From: an uncultured Flavobacteriaceae bacterium
GTDB taxonomy: Bacteria; Bacteroidota; Bacteroidia; Flavobacteriales; Flavobacteriaceae
Reading direction: 5' to 3'
Assembly (NCBI GenBank): GCA_905181625.1
Contig: CAJIYJ010000003.1
Span: 186,001-250,000, forward strand
Length of the DNA stretch: 64,000 nt
A program made the translations under genes and the position numbers. This document shows positions 28,076-38,791 of this stretch, piece after piece. Under the pieces are notes generated by a model. That model searched no databases, was not told the DNA's origin, and saw nothing but the letters and a program-made list of their open reading frames with translations. The stretch's first letter is position 1, and each line of letters starts with the position of its first letter.

Positions 28076-29925
28076 TTTCTCAAAATTTTAAAAGTTTTTC
28101 TAACTGTTGGTCCTTCCATTACCACAATATAGGTTCCGGTAATTTGCAGTGAAAGATCAATTTCAGTAAGTCTAGAGAAATCTTTAATCTCTTGTTCTTT
28201 TCTATATATAAGATCTCCTTTTTCACTAAACACACTTATCATTACTTTATTGTCTTTCCCAGAAACGTGGACTTTTACATCGTTTTTAGTTGGGTTAGGG
28301 TAGTACATGATGTCTTCTGAAATAAAGACCTTTTGTTCTATTATTCCTTGACAATCTAAATTAGTACTAACCTTAATGGTATTTAATCCTGTTGGAAGGG
28401 AAGTGTTGAAACGGTCTCCTTTTACTTCAAACCTCTGTCCGTTAATATCGATGTTATAAAAATTAGAACCACTTAATTGAATACTGGTAGATTTTTTATC
28501 GTTATTCACGTCAATGAAAGCAGATAATGCTCTAGGTTCTCCTATAACCACTTCAAAGCACTCCTCATAATCTGGTTGACCATCTACTTTAAAGCAAACT
28601 GTGTAATTTCCTTTAGCAAGTCCCGTTATTGAGGTGGTCTTACTTGCCCCACTTATTTTAGCAACATAATTTTTTGGACCTGTAATAGAAATGGTGTAAT
28701 CATAGGAAGCATTTTCTACACTAAGACCTATAGAACCATCGCTATTTCCTATACATGTGGCACTAATAACTTCTACTTTATTGTTTTTTGGAAGAAAGGT
28801 AAAGACCTCACAACCTTTTACATCTACTATAGTTCCTAGTGGTGTATTTGGACACTCATCTTTGTCATTTAACACTCCGTCTTCATCAAAATCATTACTA
28901 GTTACAGTAATAGAAATTTTACTTGGAGAACTGTCTACCGTTCCATCATTTACTTTAAAAGTAAAGCTATCTAATCCAAAGAATCCACTTTGAGGAACAT
29001 AAACAACTTTATCTCCATCTTTATTGATTGATCCATTGGTTGGATAATCTACAAGTAAGTATGTCAATTCGTCTTTATCATCATCTTTACCAGTCATTGT
29101 AATGTTTAATGGTAGATCTTCAATAGTAGTCACGGATTGTGCTATAGCTATTGGAATGTCATTTACTGGACTAATAAGTATACTAATTTTAGCAGTTTCA
29201 ATACTTTCTACTGTTCCATCATTCACTTTAAAAGTATAAGAATCCACACCATCATAATTACCATTTGGATAATTATTGTTTGGAATGTAGAGAAGATTAG
29301 ATGAAGATAAAGTTTTAGGAAGGTCTCCACTAACAATTTCTGTTCCGTCCTCTTTTAAGATCCCTTTAGTTGGAAGCGTTGTCAAAATATAAGTCAGTGT
29401 ATCCCCATCTTTGTCTGTTCCACTATGAGTAATTTCTTTAGATGTTTCTTCTGCTGTTGTTACTGATTGATCAGTCGCAACTGGCGCATCGTTTACTCCA
29501 CTAACAGTTATACTCACTGTAGCAGGATCACTTAAAATAAATAAATCTTTTACTTTAAAAGTATAAGAATCGGAACCACTATAGTTGGAGTTAGGTGTGT
29601 AGGTAGCATTGGTAGATGATAAAGTTACAGGAAGATTTCCAACGATAATTTTTGAATCTCCATCTTTTAATATTCCATTTTTTGGAAGAGAAATAATAAT
29701 AAAAGTCAATATATCTTTATCTACGTCTATTCCAGTATGAGTAATTACTTTGGAAGTTTCCTCTACTGTTGTAACGGATTGATCGTTTGCTAAAGGCGCA
29801 TCATTTACCCTACTAACGGATATAGTTAGTGTTCCTGTTTCATCAGTAAGTGTTCCGTCTGATACAGTATAAGTTATGATTTCTGTTCCGTTAAAGTTAG
29901 CCGCAGGGGTGTAGTCTACAGACAA
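28072..29925 (-). CDS. Giant surface protein, C-terminal segment with T9SS sorting domain
   Basis: A 617-codon open segment. It begins with the end of one cadherin-like unit and four further cadherin/Big_9-like units (each with NDAPVA-type linkers and [12 protein letters not shown]-type strand endings). It then has a thrombospondin type 3 calcium-binding motif (DFDEDGVLNDKDECPNTP, about 28800-28900), a SprB-like domain (ATCIGNSDGSIGLSV, about 28535-28780) and a C-terminal type IX sorting domain starting YYPNPTKNDVKV and ending KTFKILRK (28075-28310). The sorting tail implies export through T9SS and surface attachment or release. The 5' boundary at 29925 is a frameshift, not a true start. Confidence 0.85.
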   Translation of the reverse strand: MSVDYTPAANFNGTEIITYTVSDGTLTDETGTLTISVSRVNDAPLANDQSVTTVEETSKVITHTGIDVDKDILTFIIISLPKNGILKDGDSKIIVGNLPVTLSSTNATYTPNSNYSGSDSYTFKVKDLFILSDPATVSITVSGVNDAPVATDQSVTTAEETSKEITHSGTDKDGDTLTYILTTLPTKGILKEDGTEIVSGDLPKTLSSSNLLYIPNNNYPNGNYDGVDSYTFKVNDGTVESIETAKISILISPVNDIPIAIAQSVTTIEDLPLNITMTGKDDDKDELTYLLVDYPTNGSINKDGDKVVYVPQSGFFGLDSFTFKVNDGTVDSSPSKISITVTSNDFDEDGVLNDKDECPNTPLGTIVDVKGCEVFTFLPKNNKVEVISATCIGNSDGSIGLSVENASYDYTISITGPKNYVAKISGASKTTSITGLAKGNYTVCFKVDGQPDYEECFEVVIGEPRALSAFIDVNNDKKSTSIQLSGSNFYNIDINGQRFEVKGDRFNTSLPTGLNTIKVSTNLDCQGIIEQKVFISEDIMYYPNPTKNDVKVHVSGKDNKVMISVFSEKGDLIYRKEQEIKDFSRLTEIDLSLQITGTYIVVMEGPTVRKTFKILRK

Positions 29926-30370
29926 TCCATCTGCATTGACTGCTACGGTTCCAGATCCACGCAGTTGTAGCTGCAGTTAAGGAAAGAGTATCTCCATCTG
30001 CATCGGTATCGTTAGCAATTACATTTGTGTTAGTTATAGAAGCATCTTCATCAACTGTTAACGTGTCGTCTACTGCCACCGGCGCATCGTTAACCCCAGT
30101 TACTGTGATAGTAAAAGTTCCGTTTGTAGTATCTGTACCATCTGATACTGTATAGGTAATCACTTCGGTTCCGTTGAAGTTTGCAGCAGGGGTGTAGTCT
30201 ACAGACAATCCATCCGCGTTGACCGCTACGGTTCCAGTTCCAGCAGTGGTTGCTGCTGTTAGTGATAAAGTTTCATCTTCCACATCTGTATCGTTAGCAA
30301 TTACATCTGTGCTGCTAGTAGAAGCATCTTCTGCAACAGTTAAGGTATTGTCAACGGCAACTCGGCGCAT
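29897..30370 (-). CDS. Giant surface protein, cadherin-like segment
   Basis: A 157-codon open segment holding about one and a half 95-residue units (VDNTLTVAEDAS, VIANDTD, GLSVDYTPAANFNGT, ITYTVSDGTD). Its 3' end leaves frame at GTVAV... near 29960, where the plus strand reads CCAGATCCACGCAG against CCAGATCCCGCAG in sister units, a one-base insertion. The 5' end breaks at about 30360 by another single-base difference (AACTCGGCGC versus AACTGGCGC). Confidence 0.75.
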   Translation of the reverse strand: MRRVAVDNTLTVAEDASTSSTDVIANDTDVEDETLSLTAATTAGTGTVAVNADGLSVDYTPAANFNGTEVITYTVSDGTDTTNGTFTITVTGVNDAPVAVDDTLTVDEDASITNTNVIANDTDADGDTLSLTAATTAWIWNRSSQCRWIVCRLHPCG

Positions 30371-30569
30371 CGTTCACAGCAGTTACTGTTATAGTAAAAG
30401 TTCCTGTTTCATCAGTATCTGTACCATCTGATACAGTATAAGTTATGATTTCTGTTCCATTAAAGTTAGCCGCAGGGGTGTAGTCTACAGACAACCCATC
30501 TGCGTTGACTGCTACGGTTCCAGATCCCGCAGTTGTAGCTGCAGTTAAGGAAAGAGTATCTCCATCCAC
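30351..30569 (-). CDS. Giant surface protein, short cadherin-like segment
   Basis: A 72-codon open piece of one 95-residue unit (DGDTLSLTAATTAGSG to TVTAVNDAP), flanked by frame breaks at about 30360 and 30645. The reading continues the same repeat register in both neighbours, so it is not a separate gene. Confidence 0.65.
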   Translation of the reverse strand: MDGDTLSLTAATTAGSGTVAVNADGLSVDYTPAANFNGTEIITYTVSDGTDTDETGTFTITVTAVNDAPSCR

Positions 30570-30643
30570 ATCCGTATCGTTAGCAATTACATCTGTGTTA
30601 GTTATAGAAGCATCTTCTGCAACAGTTAAGGTATTGTCAACGG

Positions 30644-31834
30644 CTACGGCGCATCGTTCACAGCGCTTACTGTGATAGTAAAAGTTCCGTTTGTAGTATC
30701 TGTACCATCCGATACAGTATAAGTTATGATTTCTGTTCCGTTAAAGTTAGCCGCAGGGGTGTAGTCTACAGACAATCCATCTGCGTTGACTGCTACGGTT
30801 CCAGATCCCGCAGTTGTAACTGCAGTTAAGGAAAGAGTATCTCCATCTGCATCGTTATCGTTAGCAATTACATTTGTGTTAGTTATAGAAGCATCTTCTG
30901 CAACAGTTAAGGTATTGTCAACGGCTATCGGGGCATCGTTCACAGCACTTACTGTTATGGTTAATGTTCCTGTTTCATCAGTATCTGTACCATCCGATAC
31001 AGTATAAGTTATGATTTCTGTTCCATTAAAGTTAGCCGCAGGGGTGTAGTCTACAGACAACCCATCTGCGTTGACTGCTACGGTTCCAGACCCCGCAGTT
31101 GTAACTGCAGTTAAGGAAAGAGTATCTCCATCTGCATCTGTATCGTTAGCAATTACATCTGTGTTAGTTATAGAAGCATCTTCTGCAACAGTCAAGGTAT
31201 TGTCAACGGCAACTGGCGCATCGTTCACAGCAGTTACTGTGATAGTAAAAGTTCCTGTTTCATCTGTAAGTGTTCCGTCTGATACTGTATAGGTAATCAC
31301 TTCGGTTCCGTTGAAGTTAGCAGCTGGTGTGTAATCTACAGACAATCCATCCGCGTTGACCGCTACGGTTCCACCTCCAGCAGTAGTTGCTGCAGTTAAG
31401 GATAAAGAGTTTACAATTGTTATGGTACCAACCATTGATGAATGTAAAGAACATTGATAATAATAAGTTCCAGTAGCAGTGGGTGTCCATACTATATTGT
31501 TATTTACTGTTCCATTATTTGTAATACCACTAATTTGATTATTGGTTCCTGTTCCTGCTAGAGTCTTCAAATAAAATGGATGGCCAGCTGCATTTACAGA
31601 AAAAGTAATTTGATCACCAACACTAAAAGTTAGGTTAGGATCATTTCCAGTGACATTTCCATTAACATCCAAACCAGAAAGAGTGTAATTAGAACTGCCA
31701 CTTGCAGTAACAGAAATGGAATAAGAATTATTTTGATCCACATCTGTATCGTTAGCAATCACATCTGTGCTAGTCAGCGCCGCATCTTCTGCAACACTCA
31801 AGGTATTGGCAACGGCAACTGGCGCATCGTTCAC
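30644..31834 (-). CDS. Giant surface protein, cadherin-like segment with nested cupredoxin domain
   Basis: A 396-codon open segment. The first unit is split by a cupredoxin-like domain (about residues 35-142), after which the host repeat resumes at SLSLTAATTAGG. Three or more full 95-residue units follow, nearly identical to one another (DNTLTVAEDASITN, NADGLSVDYTPAANFNG, SDGTDTDETGT). Calcium-binding Asp-rich loops DTDADGDT recur at the unit starts. Both ends are frameshifts in the repeat array. Confidence 0.8.
   Translation of the reverse strand: MNDAPVAVANTLSVAEDAALTSTDVIANDTDVDQNNSYSISVTASGSSNYTLSGLDVNGNVTGNDPNLTFSVGDQITFSVNAAGHPFYLKTLAGTGTNNQISGITNNGTVNNNIVWTPTATGTYYYQCSLHSSMVGTITIVNSLSLTAATTAGGGTVAVNADGLSVDYTPAANFNGTEVITYTVSDGTLTDETGTFTITVTAVNDAPVAVDNTLTVAEDASITNTDVIANDTDADGDTLSLTAVTTAGSGTVAVNADGLSVDYTPAANFNGTEIITYTVSDGTDTDETGTLTITVSAVNDAPIAVDNTLTVAEDASITNTNVIANDNDADGDTLSLTAVTTAGSGTVAVNADGLSVDYTPAANFNGTEIITYTVSDGTDTTNGTFTITVSAVNDAP
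31409..31735 (-). other. Cupredoxin (type 1 blue-copper) domain nested in a cadherin-like repeat
   Basis: The insert runs from about NNSYSISV to TITIVN. It has a plastocyanin/amicyanin-type ligand set: His85 in GHPFY, and Cys128, His131 and Met134 in YYYQCSLHSSM, numbered within the 30644-31834 segment. The C-x2-H-x2-M spacing matches amicyanin. The Gly-rich loop and TPTATGTYYY strand are typical of this marine cupredoxin-like family. It replaces the GDT loop of the host unit. A structural rather than electron-transfer role is possible. Confidence 0.75.
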
Positions 31835-31896
31835 AGCAGTTACTGTGATAGTAAAAGTTCCGTTTGTAGTATCTGTTCCATCTGATACAGTATAAG

Positions 31897-32502
31897 TTAT
31901 GACTTCGTTCCATTAAAGTTAGCCGCAGGGGTGTAGTCTACAGACAATCCATCTGCGTTGACTGCTACGGTTCCAGATCCCGCAGTTGTAGCTGCAGTTA
32001 AGGAAAGAGTATCTCCATCTACATCCGTATCGTTAGCAATTACATTTGTGTTAGTTATAGAAGCATCTTCTGCAACAGTTAAGGTATTGGCAACGGCAAC
32101 TGGCACGTCATTCACCCCAGTAACAGCAAGACTTACTGTAGCAGCCGTACTATCATCTGTTCCATCATTCACTTTAAAAGTAAAGCTATCACTTGTAGCT
32201 GTATCTGAAGTGCTAGTATAAGTAACTGTTGCTCCATCTAGTGTAGCTGTTCCATTTGTTGGACTGTCTACAAGAGCGAAAGTCAATGTGTCGTCTTCCA
32301 AATCTGTCCCAGCTAATGTGATTGTAACCGCAGTTTGTTCTGTAGCCGCCACATCTGTCTGAGCCGTAGCAACTGGCACGTCATTCACCCCAGTAATAGC
32401 AAGACTTACTGTAGCAGCCGTACTATCATCTGTTCCATCATTCACTTTAAAAGTAAAGCTATCACTTGTCGCAGTATCCGAATGTACTAGTATAAGACAC
32501 AT
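31897..32502 (-). CDS. Giant surface protein, cadherin/VCBS-like segment
   Basis: A 201-codon open segment with one 106-residue type unit ([32 protein letters not shown]) leading into a 95-residue type unit (VAVANTLTVAEDASITN). It is therefore the transition between the two repeat families. The 5' boundary (32490-32580) contains several indels close together compared with sister copies, the most damaged point of the array. Confidence 0.75.
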   Translation of the reverse strand: MCLILVHSDTATSDSFTFKVNDGTDDSTAATVSLAITGVNDVPVATAQTDVAATEQTAVTITLAGTDLEDDTLTFALVDSPTNGTATLDGATVTYTSTSDTATSDSFTFKVNDGTDDSTAATVSLAVTGVNDVPVAVANTLTVAEDASITNTNVIANDTDVDGDTLSLTAATTAGSGTVAVNADGLSVDYTPAANFNGTKS

Positions 32503-32556
32503 TGCTGCACTAGTGTAGCTGTTCCGATTTGTTGGTACTGTCTACAAGAGCGAAAG

Positions 32557-35187
32557 TCAATGTATCGTCATCCATCGATCTGTCCCAGCTAATGTGATTG
32601 TAACCGCAGTTTGTTCTGTAGCCGCCACATCTGTCTGAGCCGTAGCAACTGGCACGTCATTCACCCCAGTAATAGCAAGACTTACTGTAGCAGCCGTACT
32701 ATCATCTGTTCCATCATTCACTTTAAAAGTAAAGCTGTCACTAGTTGCAGTATCCGAATTACTAGTGTAGACCACATTGGCTGCGGTAGTAGTTTTAGGC
32801 AGGTCTCCAGAGGCAATTACTGTTCCGTTGTCACTAAGTATTCCACTAGTAGGAAGACTTATTATTTTATAAACTGATGGGGCAGTACCATCTGCGTCTG
32901 TCCCAGCTAATGTGATTGTAACCGCAGTTTGTTCTGTAGCCGCTACATCTGTCTGAGCCGTAGCAACTGGCACGTCATTCACCCCAGTAATAGCAAGACT
33001 TACTGTAGCAGCCGTACTATCATCTGTTCCATCATTCACTTTAAAAGTAAAGCTGTCACTAGTTGCAGTATCCGAATTACTAGTGTAGACCACATTGGCT
33101 GCGGTAGTAGTTTTAGGCAGGTCTCCAGAGGCAATTACTGTTCCGTTGTCACTAAGTATTCCACTAGTAGGAAGACTTATTATTTTATAAACTGATGGGG
33201 CAGTACCATCTGCGTCTGTCCCAGCTAATGTGATTGTAACCGCAGTTTGTTCTGTAGCCGCCACATCTGTCTGAGCCGTAGCAATAGGAATGTAATTAAC
33301 TAAATTATAAACCAATACTTTTCCATTATAATTATCATTTGGAGTAGGCGGTCTACTAGTTGTCAGAGCTGTTCCGTTTGAAGATAAAGAAACAATAAAG
33401 CCTTGAGAATCACCATCAATATCATCATCTCCTTCGTCGTCTGTAATAGTCCATGAAAGCACACCATCCATATTATTTCCTTGCTGAGTCCAATTGCTTC
33501 CGTTCCAGAAAAATACTTTTACCCTTCCTCTATTATTATTGTGGTGCCAGGCTCCAGTTGCTAAAATTGTTCCATCCGATGAAAGAGAAACTGAAGAACC
33601 TTGTTCATCATCTTCTGCATCGCCATCTAAATCATTTCCCAACTGAGACCATGTGCCATCAGCCCATTTATAAACTCTTACCGTTCCTTTGTTGTCATTA
33701 TCATGTTTAAGAGCTCCAGTTGCTAGAATTGTTCCATTTGAAGACAAAGAAATAGAATGACCTTGTTTATCACCTGTTAATCCATCTAAATCACCTTCAT
33801 TTCCCAATTGAGACCAAGCACTTCCATTCCAATTATACACTCTGACCGTTCCCTTAGCACTATCGTGCCCCGCGGCTCCAGTTGCTAAAGTTGTTCCGTT
33901 TGAAGATAATGAAACGGTTTGTCCTTGCAAATCACCTGTAGCTAATCCATCTAAATCAATACCTAACTGAGACCATGTGCCTCCAGCCCATTTATAAACT
34001 CTGACCGTTCCTTTTCCAAAATCATGATAAGGTGCTCCAGTTGCTAAAGTCGTTCCGTTTGAGGATAAAGAAACAGAAAGTCCTTGCATCTCACCAGAAC
34101 CTGCTCCATCTAAATCAATACCTAACTGAGACCAAGTACTTCCATTCCAATTATACACCCTCACTGTTCCTTTATTAGTTTCATGAAAAGGCGCTCCAAC
34201 TGCTAAAGTTGTTCCATCTGAGGACAATGAAACATCCCATCCTTGTTGATCACCTGTTAATCCATTTATATCACTTCCTAGTTGAGACCAGGCGCTTCCA
34301 TTCCAGTTGTACACTTTTACTGCTCCTGCTTGACTTGAACTTAAAGGAGCACCAACTGCCATAATAGTGTGATCTTCGTTAAAATCAAGAGAATAACCTA
34401 ATAAACCACCTCCTGATCCATCAATATCGTTTCCAATTCTTGTTTGTGTTGTTCTGTAATTTCCAAATACTTTTATAGTAACAGTTTTAACACTTGAATC
34501 TGCAGAATCATCATTAGCTTTAAAAGTAAAAGTATCGGTTCCTTGAAAATTGGCAGTTGGAGTGTAGGTAGCTGTCGATCCACTTAATGAAACACTACCG
34601 TATGAAGGATTAGAAACTATAGAAAAAGTAAGAGAATTAAAATCCGCATCACTAGCCACTAAATTAATGGAAGCATTGGTGTTTTGAATTGTAGAGGCAG
34701 AAATATTTGAAGCCACTGGATCGTTACGAATTACTATTGCTTTGTTTGCACCAAGAGAACCAGATGCTGCCGGACTAGCTAAAGTTAAAGTAGCCACATT
34801 TAATGCAGCATCTTTAATAGTACCCGAGTTTAGTGCAAGCGAACTGGTTGCTACATAATCTAAATCACTAGATGTATGACCAGCAGCTACCGTATAATTA
34901 AAAGTTAAGGTATTGGATCCTGTTCCAATGCTATAATTTACTACCGCATCACTGCTTCCAGTTTCTAATGTTATTTGCGGGATTCCCATTACATTGACCA
35001 CCTCGTTAAAAGTAACGGTGATTGCTATGACTTCACCTGTTGAGTAGGTTCCATTTGCTTTGGTTGAAGTTACATTAGTTACTATTGGAGCTGCTTGGTC
35101 ATTTAAGCTAATCGTATTGTTAGATTGAGTAGGTCGAGGCTGCATTTCCTGAAGCATCGTATATGGCTGTACTACTAGAGGGTACAA
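32557..35187 (-). CDS. Giant surface protein, Ig-like domain, second FG-GAP propeller and cadherin-like units
   Basis: An 876-codon open segment, the largest intact stretch. Order: Ig-like unit ([31 protein letters not shown]), a cadherin-like domain ([14 protein letters not shown]), then seven propeller blades at about 34430-33330, each with [14 protein letters not shown]-type text and [15 protein letters not shown] ends, separated by GNDIDG/GIDLDG linkers. Two 106-residue cadherin/VCBS units with almost identical 318-bp DNA (32611-33246) follow. FG-GAP/integrin-alpha-type propellers mediate binding at cell surfaces. Both ends are frameshifts. Confidence 0.8.
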   Translation of the reverse strand: MYPLVVQPYTMLQEMQPRPTQSNNTISLNDQAAPIVTNVTSTKANGTYSTGEVIAITVTFNEVVNVMGIPQITLETGSSDAVVNYSIGTGSNTLTFNYTVAAGHTSSDLDYVATSSLALNSGTIKDAALNVATLTLASPAASGSLGANKAIVIRNDPVASNISASTIQNTNASINLVASDADFNSLTFSIVSNPSYGSVSLSGSTATYTPTANFQGTDTFTFKANDDSADSSVKTVTIKVFGNYRTTQTRIGNDIDGSGGGLLGYSLDFNEDHTIMAVGAPLSSSQAGAVKVYNWNGSAWSQLGSDINGLTGDQQGWDVSLSSDGTTLAVGAPFHETNKGTVRVYNWNGSTWSQLGIDLDGAGSGEMQGLSVSLSSNGTTLATGAPYHDFGKGTVRVYKWAGGTWSQLGIDLDGLATGDLQGQTVSLSSNGTTLATGAAGHDSAKGTVRVYNWNGSAWSQLGNEGDLDGLTGDKQGHSISLSSNGTILATGALKHDNDNKGTVRVYKWADGTWSQLGNDLDGDAEDDEQGSSVSLSSDGTILATGAWHHNNNRGRVKVFFWNGSNWTQQGNNMDGVLSWTITDDEGDDDIDGDSQGFIVSLSSNGTALTTSRPPTPNDNYNGKVLVYNLVNYIPIATAQTDVAATEQTAVTITLAGTDADGTAPSVYKIISLPTSGILSDNGTVIASGDLPKTTTAANVVYTSNSDTATSDSFTFKVNDGTDDSTAATVSLAITGVNDVPVATAQTDVAATEQTAVTITLAGTDADGTAPSVYKIISLPTSGILSDNGTVIASGDLPKTTTAANVVYTSNSDTATSDSFTFKVNDGTDDSTAATVSLAITGVNDVPVATAQTDVAATEQTAVTITLAGTDRWMTIH
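32611..33246 (-). repeat. Two 318-bp near-identical tandem copies
   Basis: Two adjacent units of 318 bp (106 codons) are almost identical at the DNA level; I noticed only a C/T difference near 32637/32955. Such identity implies recent duplication or gene conversion and makes this interval prone to assembly collapse. Confidence 0.85.
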
Positions 35188-36133
35188 CCGTTAGGGTTTC
35201 TGCTCCACTAGGTGTTCCAGTTAGAGTTAAACCTAAGGTGTATACATTTCCAGAAATCGATATACTAGATGGTGTAGCATTAACTGTTGCCACTCCACCT
35301 GAGATGGATAAAGCAAAGTCACTCGCTTCTAACGCGCCACTTCCACCACTTGTATTGTAGACAGCCTCATTAAATGTAACGGCTATCGTACTGTTATTAC
35401 TTGCTATTGTAGTTCCTGAAACTATTGGAACTGCCTGGTCGTTTAAGCTAATCGTATTGTTAGATTGAGTGGTCGAGGCTGCATTTCCTGAAGCATCGTA
35501 TATGGCTGTACTACTAGAGGGCACAACCGTTAGAGTTTCTGCTCCACTAGGTGTTCCAGTTAGAGTTAAACCTAAGGTATATACATTTCCAGAAATCGAT
35601 ATACTAGATGGTAAAGCATTAACTGTTGCCACTCCACCTGAGATGGATAAAGCAAAGTCACTAGCTTCTAACGCGCCACTTCCACCACTTGTATTGAAGA
35701 CAGCCTCATTAAATGTAACGGCTATTGTACTGTTATTACTTGCTACTGTAGTGCCTGATACTGTTGGAACTACTCCATCTATGACTAAAGCTTTGTTAGC
35801 TCCAAGTGAACGCGTAGCTCCAGGACTTGGAAGTGTTAAAGTCGCATTGTTGTTTGTGGCATCTTTTATGGTTCCTGAGTTGAGAGCCAGTGAGGTTGTA
35901 GCCACGTAATCTAAATCAGCGGACGTATGACCTGCTGCCACTGTATAATTAAAAGTTAAAGTATTGGTTCCTGTTCCTGTAGAATAATTCACCACCGCAT
36001 CAGTCCCCCCTGTTTCTAAAGTTATTTGTGGGGTTTCTGTAACGTTTACCACTTCATTAAAAGTTAATGTAATTGGAATGAGCGCACCTATTATATAAGT
36101 TCCATTCGCTTTAGTAGAAGTTACTGAACTCAC
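35120..36133 (-). CDS. Giant surface protein, Ig-like segment
   Basis: A 337-codon open segment: one Ig-like unit ([36 protein letters not shown]) and two 113-residue Ig-like (SwmB-type) units ([52 protein letters not shown]) spaced 339 bp. It leaves frame near 35150, where sister units differ by single bases. The 339-bp spacing gives the in-frame length of this unit, the reference for the abnormal 340-bp copies. Confidence 0.75.
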   Translation of the reverse strand: MSSVTSTKANGTYIIGALIPITLTFNEVVNVTETPQITLETGGTDAVVNYSTGTGTNTLTFNYTVAAGHTSADLDYVATTSLALNSGTIKDATNNNATLTLPSPGATRSLGANKALVIDGVVPTVSGTTVASNNSTIAVTFNEAVFNTSGGSGALEASDFALSISGGVATVNALPSSISISGNVYTLGLTLTGTPSGAETLTVVPSSSTAIYDASGNAASTTQSNNTISLNDQAVPIVSGTTIASNNSTIAVTFNEAVYNTSGGSGALEASDFALSISGGVATVNATPSSISISGNVYTLGLTLTGTPSGAETLTVVPSSSTAIYDASGNAASTYSI

Positions 36134-36334
36134 TGTTGGAGCAACACTAGCTTCATTTCCTAGATCTGTAATATTCCAGTTTTTTGGAGCTGATGTAAGA
36201 GTAGCTCTAGAAGTAGCGTCACTGGAATTACTGGAAATATTGATACTAATACTTGAGATTAGTCCCGGAATTATTAGCTTGACTGTAAAGGAAGATATCG
36301 TAATTGACTATCGATAAACCTGCACTATAAAACA

Positions 36335-37132
36335 TTAGTTCATGTCAGTAACATTTTCTAGATTCCAAGTGTTTCCGCTATGGGCAAGAGCTTGATTAAA
36401 GGCAGTAGCTCCATAGAACATTTGTTTTGTATTAGTCAATGAACTGGTGTTCCATCCAGAAATATCTTGATTAAAAGAAGAAGCATTACTAAACATATTT
36501 AACATTGTGGTAATATCTGCGGTATCCCAAGCACCTATATTTTGATTAAAAGCAGTAGCTCCACCAAACATACCTGAGGTATCGGAAAGCACTGGGGTAT
36601 TCCAAGAAGATATATTTCCATTAAAAGAAGTAGCACTCCCAAACATACTTGACATAGAGGTCACTTTAACGGTATTCCAAGAATCCCCACTGCGGGCAAG
36701 GTCTTGATTAAAAGCAGTAGCATCATAGAACATTTGCACCATAGTAGTCACATTAGCTGTATTCCAAGAAGATATATTTTGATTAAAAATAGTAGCTTCT
36801 CTGAACGTAGCTTGCATACTAGTCACATCTGCGGTATCCCAAGCGCCTATATTTTGATTAAAAGCTGTAGCACCTCTAAACGTATGACGCATAGTAGTTA
36901 AAGCGCCTGTACTCCAAGAAGATATGTTTCCATTAAAACTAGTAGCTCCTTCAAAGGTAAATGCCATATCTTGTATTGTACTAACATTCCAATCGTTGAA
37001 AGTGGTTCCAACTAAACTTGTACAATTTTTAAAAGCATCTCCCATTTGTGTTACCAAAGAAAGATCTGGCTCATCAGTTGCAGGAATGGTTAAATTAGTA
37101 GCTCCCTTAAAAGCAGTATAAAAATTTCCCAT
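36335..37132 (-). CDS. Giant surface protein, BspA-like (DUF285) segment
   Basis: A 265-codon open segment with about eight short repeats of the BspA/DUF285 type, with text such as MFGGATAFNQNIGAWDTAD and SMFGSATSFNGNISSWNT. BspA-like repeats are known from surface and adhesion proteins. Just upstream in protein order, around 37190-37330, a PKD-like fragment can be read in another frame (DWGDGGATSSHT). The 3' end runs into a frame break between 36135 and 36335. Confidence 0.75.
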   Translation of the reverse strand: MGNFYTAFKGATNLTIPATDEPDLSLVTQMGDAFKNCTSLVGTTFNDWNVSTIQDMAFTFEGATSFNGNISSWSTGALTTMRHTFRGATAFNQNIGAWDTADVTSMQATFREATIFNQNISSWNTANVTTMVQMFYDATAFNQDLARSGDSWNTVKVTSMSSMFGSATSFNGNISSWNTPVLSDTSGMFGGATAFNQNIGAWDTADITTMLNMFSNASSFNQDISGWNTSSLTNTKQMFYGATAFNQALAHSGNTWNLENVTDMN

Positions 37133-37431
37133 TTTCCCTCTCCCCAGTTTTCTATAGTTCTAATAAGAGTTCTATGAAGCATGGTACCATTCATATACAT
37201 TTCTCCAATGTCTTTTGCAGCATCATTTACCGTAACTAGTTATAGTATAAGTTCCAGCTAGAGGAATAACTGTGTGTTGGGAAATTACCATCAGTGTGTG
37301 AAGAAGTAGCTCCACCATCTCCCCAGTCAATAGTAATATTGCGTAATCTTTTAATGGAAGTTCAAAAGAGCCAGAAGAAACAGCCCAAGTAGAAATAAAC
37401 AAAGCTCATTGGTCATCTAAGCTAACTCGTA

Positions 37432-38791
37432 TTGTTACTTTGGGTAGTCGATGCAGCACTTCCTGCAGCATCGTATATGGCTGTAGCTCCTGAGGGAACA
37501 ACCGTTAGGGTTTCTGCTCCACTAGGTGTACCAGTTAGAGTTAAACCTAAGGTATATACATTTCCAGAAATAGAAATACTAGATGGTGTAGCGTTTACTG
37601 TTGCCACTCCACCCGAGATGGATAAAGCAAAGTCACTAACTTCCAATGCACCACTGCCACCATTTGTGTTGTAAACAGCCTCATTAAATGTAACGGCTAT
37701 TGTACTGTTATTACTTGCTACTGTAGTGCCTGATACTGTTGGAACTACTCTGATCGTTTAGGCTAATTGTATTGTTACTTTGGGTAGTCGATGCAGCATT
37801 TCCTGCAGCATCGTATATGGCTGTAGCTCCTGAGGGAACAACCGTTAGGGTTTCTGCTCCACTAGGTGTACCACTTAGATTTAAACCTAAGGTATATACA
37901 TTTCCAGAAATAGAAATACTAGATGGTGTAGCGTTTACTGTTGCCACTCCACCCGAGATGGATAAAGCAAAGTCACTAACTTCCAATGCACCACTGCCAC
38001 CATTTGTGTTGAAAACAGCCTCATTAAATGTAACGGCTATTGTACTGTTATTACTTGCTACTGTAGTGCCTGATACTGTTGGAACTACTCTGATCGTTTA
38101 GGCTAATTGTATTGTTACTTTGGGTAGTCGATGCAGCATTTCCTGCAGCATCGTATATGGCTGTAGCTCCTGAGGGAACAACCGTTAGGGTTTCTGCTCC
38201 ACTAGGTGTACCACTTAGATTTAAACCTAAGGTGTATACATTTCCAGAGATAGAAATACTAGATGGTGTAGCGTTTACTGTTGCCACTCCACCCGAGATG
38301 GATAAAGCAAAGTCACTAACTTCCAATGCACCACTGCCACCATTAGTATCGAAAACAGCCTCACTAAATGTAACGGCTATTGTACTGTTATTACTTGCTA
38401 CTGTAGTGCCTGATACTGTTGGAACTACTCTGATCGTTTAGGCTAATTGTATTGTTACTTTGGGTAGTCGATGCAGCATTTCCTGCAGCATCGTATATGG
38501 CTGTAGCTCCTGAGGGAACAACCGTTAGGGTTTCTGCTCCACTAGGTGTACCACTTAGATTTAAACCTAAGGTGTATACATTTCCAGAGATAGAAATACT
38601 AGATGGTGTAGCGTTTACTGTTGCCACTCCACCCGAGATGGATAAAGCAAAGTCACTAACTTCCAATGCACCACTGCCACCATTAGTATCAAAAACAGCC
38701 TGATTAAATGTAACGGCTATTGTACTGTTATTACTTGCTACTGTAGTGCCTGATACTACTGGAGAGTCAGGTGCTAAATTATAAACTCTTA
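37432..38791 (-). repeat. Four tandem 340-bp Ig-like units, each one base too long
   Basis: Equivalent positions lie at 37432, 37772, 38112 and 38452, exactly 340 bp apart, with near-identical sequence. Each unit encodes a 113-residue SwmB/Ig-like domain, but 340 is 3x113+1. The extra base lies at the unit junction (plus strand ACTACTCTGATCG against ACTGCCTGGTCG in the in-frame 339-bp units). Each copy therefore ends at a stop about 90 residues on. Open pieces are 37422-37646, 37711-37986, 38051-38326 and 38391-38852. Confidence 0.85.

Larger units (their letters stand above)
29880..31400 (-). repeat. 285-bp (95-codon) cadherin-like tandem array
   Basis: About five to six copies of a 285-bp unit, nearly identical, with equivalent positions spaced exactly 285 bp (for example 30786 and 31071). 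Individual copies carry isolated one-base indels that break the frame. One more copy lies at about 31900-32100 beyond the cupredoxin-containing unit. Confidence 0.85.

Noticed and set aside
28757-38703. Many plus-strand open frames opposite the repeat arrays
   Set aside because: They repeat with the same period as the minus-strand domains and encode Val/Ser/Thr-rich shadow text; they are antisense frames of the repeats.
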